This document shows, piece after piece, positions 8,205 to 15,831 of a DNA stretch of 32,830 nucleotides. Position numbers and translations under genes: made by a program. The notes under the pieces were generated by a model. That model did not search any database, was not told where the DNA came from, and worked only from the letters and a program-made list of their open reading frames with translations. Numbering within the stretch: the first letter of the stretch is position 1; each line of letters opens with the position of its first letter. Origin of the DNA: Acidimicrobiales bacterium (GTDB taxonomy: Bacteria > Actinomycetota > Acidimicrobiia > Acidimicrobiales > VFJN01); the NCBI GenBank assembly GCA_030681555.1, contig JAUXRW010000059.1, positions 1 to 32,830 on the forward strand, in the 5' to 3' direction.

Positions 8205-8825
8205 GTGACGGTCACCCGCAAGCGCGCTCGCAAGGGCGAGGGAGAGCTCCTCCGCGAGGAGATCCTCCAGGCCACGGAGCGCCTGCTGCTCGAGACCGGG
8301 TCGGAAGAGGCGGTGTCGATCCGCTCCGTCGCTCACGCCACCGGGGTCACCCCGCCCTCGATCTACCGGCACTTCGTCGACAAGACCCACCTCCTGTTCG
8401 AGGTGTGCGCCCGGCAGTTCGCACTCCTCGACGACGTCATCGAGGAGGCGGTGGCCGGCATCGACGACCCGCTCGAGGCGATGGCCGCTCGAGGTCGGGC
8501 CTACGTGCGCTTCGGCGTCGAGCATCCGGAGCACTACCGGATCATGTTCATGGGTCCGGCCTACACCACCCCCGACCAGTGGGGCGATGTCCTGAGCACC
8601 GGCTCCTTCGCCCACCTGGTCGACGGCATCCAGCGAGTCGTCGACGCCGGCCTGATGCCCGCCGACACGGACCCGTTCACGACGGCCCTGCACGTCTGGG
8701 CCAACATCCACGGGCTGACCTCTCTGCTCGTCGCCCGGCCGGACATGCCGTGGCCCGACATCCCGTCGTTCGTGGAGGAGCACCTCCACCTCTGCCTGGC
8801 CGTGCACCTCCACCCCGTCCGCTGA
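8205..8825 (+). CDS. TetR/AcrR family transcriptional regulator
   Basis: A 206-residue regulator. The N-terminal TetR helix-turn-helix spans about residues 17-62, ending in the hallmark TPPSIYRHFVDKTHLLFEV. The remainder is helical ligand-binding domain, with the ARGRAYVRFGVEHPEHYRIMF stretch common to the TetR_C_13/WHG-like group. The GTG at 8205 follows the MMPL stop by 4 bases. It most likely represses its own operon and possibly the divergent hydrolases through the palindrome at 5863-5877. Ligand unknown. Confidence 0.92.
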   Translation: MTVTRKRARKGEGELLREEILQATERLLLETGSEEAVSIRSVAHATGVTPPSIYRHFVDKTHLLFEVCARQFALLDDVIEEAVAGIDDPLEAMAARGRAYVRFGVEHPEHYRIMFMGPAYTTPDQWGDVLSTGSFAHLVDGIQRVVDAGLMPADTDPFTTALHVWANIHGLTSLLVARPDMPWPDIPSFVEEHLHLCLAVHLHPVR

Positions 8826-8854
8826 GCCCCGGCGGGCTCCACTCGTCGCGCCGG

Positions 8855-8860
8855 TAGCCT
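8855..8860 (+). promoter_or_regulatory. candidate -10 (TAGCCT) for HExxH gene
   Basis: TAGCCT matches TANNNT in the 65-base gap after the TetR gene, 30 bases before the ATG at 8891. I see no clear -35, so this is a positional guess. Confidence 0.25.
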
Positions 8861-8890
8861 CGGGGCACCCGGCGTCGTCGGGCTCGCACC

Positions 8891-10402
8891 ATGCCGCTGC
8901 CGCCGCCACCCCCCGCCCCCGCTCCCGAGGCCGCCTGGGCGCCCACGCCCCCGCCCCGGGTGCCCCCGCCCGGGTCGGGCGGGCGGGCGTCCCCCCGCGA
9001 CCGGGGCCTGGGGGTGGCCATCCTCGGCGTGTTCGCGACCGGGGTGCTCGCGGTCGTGACGGGGGCTGTCGATGAGCCCGGCGTGGCTCACCCGGATCGC
9101 TGGGACCCGAGGATCGCCGACCTCGCCGAGTTCGTGGAAGACGAGCGCGAGCTGGAGTTCGACCACCCGGTCCACGTCGACTTCCTCACCGCCGCGGAGT
9201 ACTCCGCCGAGACGGTCACGGAGGGCGACGCCCTCGACGACGCCGACCGCGAGGAGCTCGACCTCACGATCGCCCAGCTGCGCGCCGTCGGTCTCGCCTC
9301 CGGGGACGTCGACCTGTTCCAAGTGATCAACGACGTTTCCGACGGTGGCACGCTCGCCTTCTACACGCCCGAGGACGAGCGGGTCCGCGTGCGAGGCACC
9401 GAGCTGACGGCGGGCCTGAGGGTGACCCTTGTCCACGAGCTCACCCACGCGCTGCAGGACCAGCACTTCGACCTGGGCGGCGTCCTCGATGGGGCGGCCG
9501 ACAGCAGCGAGTCCGTGGCGCGGCGCGGCCTCGCCGAGGGCGATGCCCTCCGGGTCGAGGACGCGTACGTCACCGAGGAGCTCTCCGACGAGGAGGCAGC
9601 GGCGTACGAGGCGGAGTACGAGGCGGAGGTGGCCGGCGCCGAGGCGACGACTTCGGGGGTCCCCGACTCCATCGCGGCGATCTTCCGGATCCCCTACGAC
9701 CTCGGCGGTCCCTTCGTGAACGCGCTCTTCGAGGACGGCGGCAACGACGCCGTCGACGACGCCTTCCGCGATCCGCCGTCCACCGAGGAGCACCTCTTCG
9801 ACCCGGCGAGCTACCTGGCCGGCGAGGACGCGACCGACGTCGGGCTCTCGCTCGGCGACGTGGAGACCCTCGACGAGGGACCGTTCGGCAGCCCGGGCTG
9901 GTTCCTCATGCTCGCCGAGCGGCTCGAGCCCTCCGTCGCCTTCGACGCCGTCCTCGGCTGGGCCGGCGACGCCTACGGCGTGTTCGAGCGCGACGGCCGC
10001 ACCTGCGTGCGCACCGTCTTTGCGGGAGACGCCGAGCCCGAGGAGACGGAGATGCGCAACGCGCTCAAGGCCTTCCAGGACGCCCTCCCCGGCGAGCTCA
10101 CCGAGGTGCTCGAGGTCGGCGGCCACCCCGCCATCGACGCGTGCGACCCGGGCCCCGATGCCGATCTCGCAGTGGTCGGGCGGTCCACCCAGGTGCTCGT
10201 GCTGCCGAACCTCTGGGGCTACCTCGTCGGCGGCTCGGCCCCCGAGCTCGGACCGGACGGCAGCCGGTGCTTCGCAGGTTCCGTGCTCGACGGCCTGACG
10301 TACGAGGAGCTGATCGCGCCGGAGGCCCAGGAGGGTCTCGTCGCCGAGGTGCAGGGCCTGGCGGCGGCCGCCTACGTGGAGTGCGGGTCGGGCGAGAGGT
10401 AG
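8891..10402 (+). CDS. membrane-anchored HExxH putative metallopeptidase
   Basis: A 503-residue protein I cannot assign to a named family. It has a proline-rich N-terminus (1-35), one membrane helix (about 40-60, GVAILGVFATGVLAVVTGAV) and a large acidic extracytoplasmic region. HELTHALQDQHF has the zinc-binding HExxH at 182-186, with Glu183 as the candidate catalytic residue. An EGDALRVED stretch about 30 residues later offers Glu216 as a third ligand, as in gluzincin-type enzymes. There is a highly acidic insert at about 225-250 (DEEAAAYEAEYEAE). Orientation would be type II: N-terminus inside, catalytic domain outside. The 3' end overlaps the convergent transporter gene by 31 bases. Peptidase activity is inferred from the motif only. 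Confidence 0.75.
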   Translation: MPLPPPPPAPAPEAAWAPTPPPRVPPPGSGGRASPRDRGLGVAILGVFATGVLAVVTGAVDEPGVAHPDRWDPRIADLAEFVEDERELEFDHPVHVDFLTAAEYSAETVTEGDALDDADREELDLTIAQLRAVGLASGDVDLFQVINDVSDGGTLAFYTPEDERVRVRGTELTAGLRVTLVHELTHALQDQHFDLGGVLDGAADSSESVARRGLAEGDALRVEDAYVTEELSDEEAAAYEAEYEAEVAGAEATTSGVPDSIAAIFRIPYDLGGPFVNALFEDGGNDAVDDAFRDPPSTEEHLFDPASYLAGEDATDVGLSLGDVETLDEGPFGSPGWFLMLAERLEPSVAFDAVLGWAGDAYGVFERDGRTCVRTVFAGDAEPEETEMRNALKAFQDALPGELTEVLEVGGHPAIDACDPGPDADLAVVGRSTQVLVLPNLWGYLVGGSAPELGPDGSRCFAGSVLDGLTYEELIAPEAQEGLVAEVQGLAAAAYVECGSGER

Positions 10403-11088
10403 ATCAGCGGAAGGCTCACCGCGCTGACGAGGGCCTTGACCGTCAGGTTCACCCAGAAGATCTGCCACACCGCGTCCCAGGGAAGCGTCAGCGCGTGGTC
10501 GCCGAGGCCGGGCAGCGCGCCGAACGCGCCCACGGCGAAGATCACGTTGTCGAGCGGGACGCTCACGGCGTTGCTCACCGCGACGCGGGCCCACTGGTGG
10601 CGGCGCGTCACCCGGGTGACGAACCAGGAGTACACCTCGGTGTCCACGAGCTCGCTCACCACCTCGGCGACGATCGATGCGGTGGTGATGCGCCAGAGCG
10701 GTGCGAGCACGGCCTCGAACTCGGCGGCCAGCGGGTAGGAGACGTCGCTGGGCGCCTTGGCGGCCCACTGCAGGTACGCCGCCATGCAGACATTGACGAC
10801 GGCTGCGGTCACCACGAGCGTGCGCGCCGCCCGCTTGCCGAGCGCCTTGTGCACCACGTCGCGGAGCGTGAACGTGATCGGGTAGATGAACGTGCCCATG
10901 TCGACCGCACGGCCCGTGACGTTCCCGATCTTCAGGCTCGTGACGTCTGCGATGACCTGTGCGCCGACGTAGGCACCGACCGCCGCGATCGCGATGCGGG
11001 AGATCGGGCTGAGGAGGGAGGGGCCCGCGTCCGCGGCTGCGCGGCCGCCCGGGCCTGCGCTCGGGATGGCACTGGAGGGTGTCGTCAT
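10372..11088 (-). CDS. queuosine precursor transporter, YhhQ/VUT family
   Basis: A 238-residue multi-pass membrane protein of the Vut_1/YhhQ family, members of which import 7-cyano- or 7-aminomethyl-7-deazaguanine for tRNA queuosine synthesis. Family blocks are visible: GRAVDMGTFIYPITFTLRD near the first third, ASIVAEVVSELVDTEVYSWF in the middle, and ARVAVSNAVSVPLDNVIF before the last helices. I chose ATG 11088 because GGAG lies 8 bases upstream. An in-frame ATG at 11160 adds 24 residues and would run into the divergent ECF41-type promoter. The 3' end overlaps the facing HExxH gene by 31 bases. No queuosine synthesis gene is nearby, consistent with salvage. Confidence 0.85.
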   Translation of the reverse strand: MTTPSSAIPSAGPGGRAAADAGPSLLSPISRIAIAAVGAYVGAQVIADVTSLKIGNVTGRAVDMGTFIYPITFTLRDVVHKALGKRAARTLVVTAAVVNVCMAAYLQWAAKAPSDVSYPLAAEFEAVLAPLWRITTASIVAEVVSELVDTEVYSWFVTRVTRRHQWARVAVSNAVSVPLDNVIFAVGAFGALPGLGDHALTLPWDAVWQIFWVNLTVKALVSAVSLPLIYLSPDPHST

Positions 11089-11154
11089 CTGGTCTCCGGT
11101 TTTGGTTCGAGCGAGGTCTGGCGGGTGGTCCGGTACCGCCGAGCCCGGTGACTC

Positions 11155-11181
11155 TGTCACACATCCCCCGGCTGTCTCGTC
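11155..11181 (+). promoter_or_regulatory. ECF41-type promoter (TGTCACA-N16-CGTC)
   Basis: TGTCACA at 11155-11161 and CGTC at 11178-11181 are separated by 16 bases. As I recall, this is the promoter pattern described for ECF41 sigma factors. It lies 29 bases before the GTG of an FAD oxidoreductase, which itself precedes an ECF41 sigma gene. The implied transcription start (about 11188) leaves room for the GGAGG at 11199-11203. Confidence 0.7.
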
Positions 11182-11210
11182 AGGGTCGTGACGACGACGG
11201 AGGTGTGGCT

Positions 11211-12506
11211 GTGGAACAGGTGGACGTGGTCATCGTGGGAGCGGGCCTGGCCGGGCTGACGGCAGCGGCCGCCGCCGCCGGGCGCGGGCGGTCCGTGGTC
11301 GTCCTCGACGGCCAGGCGCCGGGCGGGCGCGCCCGCACCGATGTCGTGCGGGGCTTCCGCTTCAACCGCGGCGCGCACGCGCTCTACGTCGGCGGGGTGG
11401 GCAACAGCGTGCTCGACCGGCTCGGTGTCCACCTGCCCAGCGTCCTGCCGCCGCTGAAAGGTGCACGAGGGCGTCGGGGCGATCGGCTCGGAATGCTGCC
11501 GGCCGGGCCCCTCAGCCTCGCCCGCACCGACCTCGTGTCCGCCAAGGGAAAGGTGCGGCTGGTGCGGGCGCTCGCGGGCGCACGGCGGTGGCGACCGGCC
11601 ACCCTGGCCGACCGGACGGTGTCGACCTGGTTCGACGAGCTCGGCCTGGACGGGGACGAGCGCGACCTCGTCGCGATGCTCACCCGCACGGCCACGTACG
11701 TGGCCGACCACGAGGTCGCGTCCGCCGACGTCGCCGCCGGCCAGCTCCAGCTCGCGCTCGGAGCCGGCGTGCGCTACCTGCACGGCGGGTGGGGACGGCT
11801 CATCGACGAGCTGGCGACGAAGGCGGCACGGGCCGGAGCCGAGCTCCGCGCCGGTGCCGCGGTCAGCCGGATCGAACCCGAGGCCGGCCGCACGTCGGTG
11901 CACGCGGCGGACGGACGGGCGCTACTGGCCCGGCAGGTGATCCTGGCCAGCGGCCCGCCGAAAGCCTGCGCCGCCCTGCTCGAGGAGTCGCCGACAGCCT
12001 GGACCGACGCCGGTCCGGAGGCCGCAGCCGCGTGCCTCGACCTCGGCTTCGACCACGTCCCGGACGTGACCGTCGTCCTCGGCGTCGACCGCCCCGTCTA
12101 CCTGATCCGCCACGCCCCGCCGGCCGACCTCGCACCTCCCGGCGGTTCCGTCGTGCACGCGATGCGCTACCTCACCGCCGACGAGCACCCGGAACCAGGA
12201 GCCGGGCGCGCCGAGCTGACGGACTACGCCAAGGTGGCGGGCGCCGATCCAGCGGATGCCGTGGAGCAGCGCTATCTGCACCGGATGGTCGTATGCAGCG
12301 TCGTCCCCACGCCGCAGCGGGGCGGCCTGGCCGGCCGACCAGGAATCAGTAGCGCCGGGCCGCCCGGCGTGCTCGTGGCCGGCGACTGGGTCGGCCCCGA
12401 AGGCCACCTGGCCGACGCCGCCCTGGCCAGCGGCGAGGCCGCCGGCCGCACGGCCGCCCGCGCGCTGGACGAAGGCGACCGCACGATTCCGACCGCCTCC
12501 CGTTAG
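11211..12506 (+). CDS. FAD/NAD(P)-dependent oxidoreductase (amine oxidase / phytoene desaturase-like)
   Basis: A 431-residue flavoprotein. The N-terminal dinucleotide-binding fold is VVIVGAGLAGLTAAAAAAGRG, followed by the acidic ribose-binding strand end VVVLDG and the PGGRARTD segment typical of amine oxidase and desaturase folds. The C-terminal FAD block is VLVAGDWVGPEGHLADAAL with ASGEAAGR. The substrate cannot be told. Start GTG 11211 is chosen because GGAGG at 11199-11203 is 7 bases upstream and the Rossmann strand follows within six residues. The sigma factor gene follows after 37 bases. ECF41 sigma genes are known to sit beside oxidoreductases, carboxymuconolactone decarboxylases or epimerases, so this is the likely ECF41 target. 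Confidence 0.85.
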   Translation: MEQVDVVIVGAGLAGLTAAAAAAGRGRSVVVLDGQAPGGRARTDVVRGFRFNRGAHALYVGGVGNSVLDRLGVHLPSVLPPLKGARGRRGDRLGMLPAGPLSLARTDLVSAKGKVRLVRALAGARRWRPATLADRTVSTWFDELGLDGDERDLVAMLTRTATYVADHEVASADVAAGQLQLALGAGVRYLHGGWGRLIDELATKAARAGAELRAGAAVSRIEPEAGRTSVHAADGRALLARQVILASGPPKACAALLEESPTAWTDAGPEAAAACLDLGFDHVPDVTVVLGVDRPVYLIRHAPPADLAPPGGSVVHAMRYLTADEHPEPGAGRAELTDYAKVAGADPADAVEQRYLHRMVVCSVVPTPQRGGLAGRPGISSAGPPGVLVAGDWVGPEGHLADAALASGEAAGRTAARALDEGDRTIPTASR

Positions 12507-12543
12507 CAGGCATCGGCGTGGCGCACCGAGCAGACTTCGCGAC

Positions 12544-13464
12544 GTGAGCACGGTGGCGGACGCACCCAGCGAGCGGTTCGAGGCCGAGCGGCCCCGGCTC
12601 GTCGGGCTGGCGTACCGGATCCTGGGGTCGCGCCTCGATGCGGAGGACGTGGTGCAGGAGGCATGGCTGCGGCTGCAGGCCGCGTCGCCAGGATCGATCC
12701 GGGACGAACCGGCGTGGTTGACGACCGTTGTGTCCCGCCTCGCGCTGGACGTGCTGCGCTCGGCCCGCGTGCGTCGAGAGCAGTACGTCGGACCGTGGCT
12801 CCCGGAGCCCGTGCTGGGACGCAGCGGGGTCGGCGCTTCGGCGGACCCCGCCGACGATCCTGCGCACGCGGCGGAGATGGCCGAGTCTCTGACGTTCGGG
12901 TTCCTCCGGATGCTCGAGGCCCTGGGACCCGAGGAGCGCGTGATCTTCCTCCTGGCCGATGTCTTCCGCCTGCCGTTTGCCGACATCGCGGCCATCGTCG
13001 ACCGCTCTCCCGCGGCGTGCCGGCAGGCAGCGTCCCGGGCCCGGAAGCGGGTGCGGACCGATCGAGACCACCCGTCCGCCGCGCCAGCCGACGCCCGAGA
13101 CGTGGCTACGCAGCTGGTGGGCGCGATCATCGCCGGAGACCTCGAGCAGGTGGTCAGCCTGCTCGCCGACGGGGCCGTGCTGATCAGCGACGGCGGCGCG
13201 CTGGCCAGGGCGGCGCGCCAGCCGGTCATCGGCCCACACCGCATCAGCCGCTTCCTCGTCAACATCTCGCACCGTATGGCCGGCTACGAGATGACGGTGG
13301 AACCCGCCGAGCTCAACGGCGATCCCGGAGTCGTCGTCCGCCTGCACGGGATCCTGTTCATGGCCCTCGCCCTCCACGTGCGCGACGGGCGGGTCACCGA
13401 CCTCCACATGGTGCGGAACCCGGACAAGCTGGCCGCGCTCAATGTCCAGGGCAACCTCGTGTGA
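12544..13464 (+). CDS. ECF41-family RNA polymerase sigma factor with SnoaL-like C-terminal domain
   Basis: A 306-residue extracytoplasmic-function sigma factor. Region 2 spans about 12-80 (LAYRILGSRLDAEDVVQEAWLR), region 4 about 115-172 (LGPEERVIFLLADVFRLPFADIA, SPAACRQAASRARKRV). The linker carries YVGPWLPEP (81-89) and the fused NTF2/SnoaL-like domain carries SDGGALARAARQP (215-227) and RNPDKL (291-296). These three blocks are hallmarks of ECF41, whose fused domain controls activity in place of a separate anti-sigma factor. The DGGGK motif appears here as DGGAL. CAGACT lies 7 bases before the GTG without a Shine-Dalgarno sequence, so a second, leaderless promoter is possible besides read-through from the oxidoreductase. 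Confidence 0.93.
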   Translation: MSTVADAPSERFEAERPRLVGLAYRILGSRLDAEDVVQEAWLRLQAASPGSIRDEPAWLTTVVSRLALDVLRSARVRREQYVGPWLPEPVLGRSGVGASADPADDPAHAAEMAESLTFGFLRMLEALGPEERVIFLLADVFRLPFADIAAIVDRSPAACRQAASRARKRVRTDRDHPSAAPADARDVATQLVGAIIAGDLEQVVSLLADGAVLISDGGALARAARQPVIGPHRISRFLVNISHRMAGYEMTVEPAELNGDPGVVVRLHGILFMALALHVRDGRVTDLHMVRNPDKLAALNVQGNLV

Positions 13465-13541
13465 CAGCTGTGGGGCTGGGAACCCGGCACCGCAACCGGG
13501 TAGACAGGCCGGAGCCGACCGGCCCGACCAGGGGGACGCAC

Positions 13542-14267
13542 ATGGAAGCACGGACCGCCGCCAAGGACACCGCCGCCGCCGTGAGCGCGGTGGGCGGCCA
13601 CTTCATGCTCGACGGCAATACCTACCAACGAGGCGCCGAGCTCGGCTTCCAGGGGCTCGACTTCTACACCACGGGGCGAGGCGGCGTCCTCGGCGACGTC
13701 GACGCCGACGTCGTGGCTGCGGCGTTCACCTTCTTCGAGCCCGGGCACGTGCGGGCGCAGTGGGAGCTCGGGTGCTCCGTCCTGCCAGCGCGGCAGGCCG
13801 CGGCGGAGTTCGGCGCGTGCTGCGCGGCATGGGCCGAGGACCGGGTGCCCGACGAGCTCGATGCCGAGCGCTTGTCCAGGCTGCTCGACCAGGCGGTCGC
13901 CGGCGCCCGCCCCGCCTGCGCCCCGATCTTCGCCGCCTTCCGAGCCCTCGATGTGCCCGCCGCCCCGAAGGCGCACGCCGTCCACCAGATGAACGCCCTG
14001 CGCGAGCTCCGCAACGGGCTCCACGGCGCGGCCGTCATCGCTTCCGGGCTCACCCCGCTGCAGGCCGTCTCCCTCCGCTCCCCCGCCATGGCGCCGCTCT
14101 TCGGGTGGCCCGACGTGACGGACGTCGACGGGCTGGCCCCGCAGTGGGACGCCGCAGAGGCCGCCACCGACGAGGCCATGGCCCACGCGTTCGAGCCCCT
14201 CACCGACGGTGAGCGGGCCGAGCTCGTCGCCTTGATCGGGCAGCTGCACGCGGCGACGCAGGGCTGA
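13542..14267 (+). CDS. SCO6745 family protein
   Basis: A 241-residue, helix-rich cytoplasmic protein of the actinobacterial SCO6745 family, recognised from its overall pattern: a start like AVGGHFMLDGNTYQRGAELG, then FYTTGRGGVLGDVDADVVAAAF with FFEPGHV, and RELRNGLHGAAVIASGLTP in the C-terminal half. The biochemical role is unknown to me. The ATG at 13542 follows CAGGGGGA. It is 77 bases after the sigma factor and 4 bases before the VOC gene, so it is probably co-transcribed with the latter. Confidence 0.8.
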   Translation: MEARTAAKDTAAAVSAVGGHFMLDGNTYQRGAELGFQGLDFYTTGRGGVLGDVDADVVAAAFTFFEPGHVRAQWELGCSVLPARQAAAEFGACCAAWAEDRVPDELDAERLSRLLDQAVAGARPACAPIFAAFRALDVPAAPKAHAVHQMNALRELRNGLHGAAVIASGLTPLQAVSLRSPAMAPLFGWPDVTDVDGLAPQWDAAEAATDEAMAHAFEPLTDGERAELVALIGQLHAATQG

Positions 14268-14271
14268 CCCG

Positions 14272-14802
14272 GTGGCAGGCAGCTACACGGCCGGGAGCGA
14301 CGAGGTGGGGGCCGAGGACCGAGCGCGGCTCGCGACCGAGCGCGATCGGATCCGAGCGACCTACCTGCGGGACCGGGACGGACGGCCGCCGTCGGCCGCC
14401 CGAGGCGTCCACCACGTGGCGCTGGTGTGCAGCGACGTCGAGCGGACCACGCACTTCTACCAAGAGGTGCTCGGCTTCCCGCTGACGACCATGTTCGAGA
14501 ACCGCGACCTGGCCGGGTCCACCCACTTCTTCTTCGACCTCGGCGCCGGCAACACCATCGCCTTCTTCGACCTGCCCGGCGTCGACCCCGGCCCGTACGC
14601 CGAGGTGCTCGGCGGCCTGCACCACCTCGCCATCTCGATCGAGGTCGCCCACTGGCACGAGGCCAAAGCCCGCCTGGACGCCGCCGGTGTCGCCTACGAC
14701 CACGTCGACGAGACCTCCCTCTATTTCCTCGGCCCGGACGGCGAGCGGCTCGAGCTCCTCGCCGACCCCCTCCGTTGGATGTACGGGGAACGGGTGGACT
14801 GA
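14272..14802 (+). CDS. VOC family (glyoxalase/bleomycin resistance/dioxygenase-like) protein
   Basis: A 176-residue single vicinal-oxygen-chelate protein. The domain starts at about residue 44 with GVHHVALVCSDVERTTHFYQ, a metal-ligand histidine followed by the ERTTHFY helix. The second half has LHHLAISIEVAHWHEAKARL, and the end has SLYFLGPDGERLELL with the usual C-terminal Glu. About 40 charged residues precede the domain. Reaction unknown; the class includes dioxygenases, glyoxalases and epimerases. Start GTG 14272 lies 4 bases after the SCO6745 stop. Confidence 0.85.
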   Translation: MAGSYTAGSDEVGAEDRARLATERDRIRATYLRDRDGRPPSAARGVHHVALVCSDVERTTHFYQEVLGFPLTTMFENRDLAGSTHFFFDLGAGNTIAFFDLPGVDPGPYAEVLGGLHHLAISIEVAHWHEAKARLDAAGVAYDHVDETSLYFLGPDGERLELLADPLRWMYGERVD

Positions 14803-14841
14803 TCGAGGTCGGGCGGCTGCGCCCCGTCGAGGTCGGGCGGC
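14803..14841 (+). repeat. tandem 15-base direct repeat
   Basis: TCGAGGTCGGGCGGC occurs at 14803-14817 and again at 14827-14841, a 24-base period. It lies immediately after the VOC stop codon and before the terminator hairpin. Confidence 0.8.
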
Positions 14842-14860
14842 GGAGCCGGCCCGCTCGCCG

Positions 14861-14882
14861 GTGAGGGGGAGTTCCCCCTCAC
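14861..14882. terminator. bidirectional hairpin terminator between convergent genes
   Basis: GTGAGGGGGA and TCCCCCTCAC are perfect inverted copies separated by two bases, in practice a 9-base stem with an AGTT loop. A further CACTCCCCC follows. It lies between the VOC gene and the thioesterase, which face each other. There is no U-run, as is common in high-GC actinobacteria. Confidence 0.7.
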
Positions 14883-14921
14883 ACTCCCCCGGGCGCACCG
14901 CTCAGCTCGCCGAGGCTGGCG

Positions 14922-15731
14922 TCAGCCGGCCGATGGCGACGTCTTTCTCAGGAGGACCTCTTGGGCGATGGTGGCTACGTGGGTGCCTCCTGAGGTCAGG
15001 ACGTGGCCGATGGCGAGGCCGCGGCTGGAGAGGTAGCCGTGGCTGGCGAAATCGTGGACGTGCCACTGGTCGGCCACGGGCGGTCGGTGGAACCAGATGG
15101 CGTGGTCGAGGCTCGCCGCCATGAAGCCGAGCTCGTACGCGTCGCCCTCGTCCGCCCGCGGCCGCTCGGGATGGAGCGCCACCACGGCGTCGGTGGGCAG
15201 GTCGTCGGAGAGGTAGGCCAGCGCGCAGGCCTGGAGGACCGGGTCGGGACCGACCTCTTCCGCCATCTTCATCCACGCGATCCCCCGGCCCTCGACCGCG
15301 TTGCGCGGCGTCGCGAACCGCCGCTCGAAGATCGTCATCCACGTGTCGCCCTCGAGACCGTCCGGGCCCGGGATGTCCGGCAGGCGGGCGATCTGCACGT
15401 CGTGGCCCGCCTCGTCCACCTGGAACGACAGCGACATCGTCAGGATCACCCCGACGGACTGGCGCGCGACCACGTGCCGGGTGACGAACGAGCGGCCGTT
15501 GCGCATCCGGTCCACCTCGAACCGGATCGGCTCCGCGTGGTCGCCCCGGCGGATGAAGTAGGCGTGCAGCGAGTGGACCCGGAAGCGCTCCTCCACGGTG
15601 GCCGCCGCCGCCCGGAGGCCCTGGGCCACGATCTGGCCCCCGTACAGGCCGCCCCAGGGGTAGCGGGGCCCGACCCCCACGTACACGTCGGGGCCGTGCT
15701 CCTCCAGCTGCATCATCCTCGAGAAGTCCAC
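14922..15731 (-). CDS. acyl-CoA thioesterase II (TesB family)
   Basis: A 269-residue double-hotdog thioesterase hydrolysing acyl-CoA to free acid and CoA. The first hotdog carries GGLYGGQIVAQGL and the second SLDHAIWFHRPP, with the active-site Asp in SLDH, the SSRG turn, and Gln in ATIAQEVLLR. These correspond to the Asp/Thr/Gln triad of E. coli TesB, with Ser in the Thr region. I take GTG 15731 as start, since family members begin shortly before the LxLEExGPDVY segment; ATG 15716 is the alternative. It is divergent from the DUF2330 gene across 100 bases and separated from the VOC gene by a hairpin terminator. Confidence 0.92.
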   Translation of the reverse strand: MDFSRMMQLEEHGPDVYVGVGPRYPWGGLYGGQIVAQGLRAAAATVEERFRVHSLHAYFIRRGDHAEPIRFEVDRMRNGRSFVTRHVVARQSVGVILTMSLSFQVDEAGHDVQIARLPDIPGPDGLEGDTWMTIFERRFATPRNAVEGRGIAWMKMAEEVGPDPVLQACALAYLSDDLPTDAVVALHPERPRADEGDAYELGFMAASLDHAIWFHRPPVADQWHVHDFASHGYLSSRGLAIGHVLTSGGTHVATIAQEVLLRKTSPSAG

Positions 15732-15831
15732 GCCGGATGGTCGCTCCCCCGATGCCGGCGAGGCAAGGACGGGGAACCAGGACCCATCGCGCGCTCGTCG
15801 TAGGGGGGACCGACCTTCCGAGGAGCCCACC

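Noticed and set aside
8561-11164. An 867-codon open frame on the minus strand across the TetR, HExxH and transporter genes
   Set aside because: It is antisense to genes with clear motifs and has low-complexity Arg/Gly/His/Glu-rich sequence, the typical shadow of GC-rich coding DNA. Only its opposite and alternate frames are recognisable proteins.
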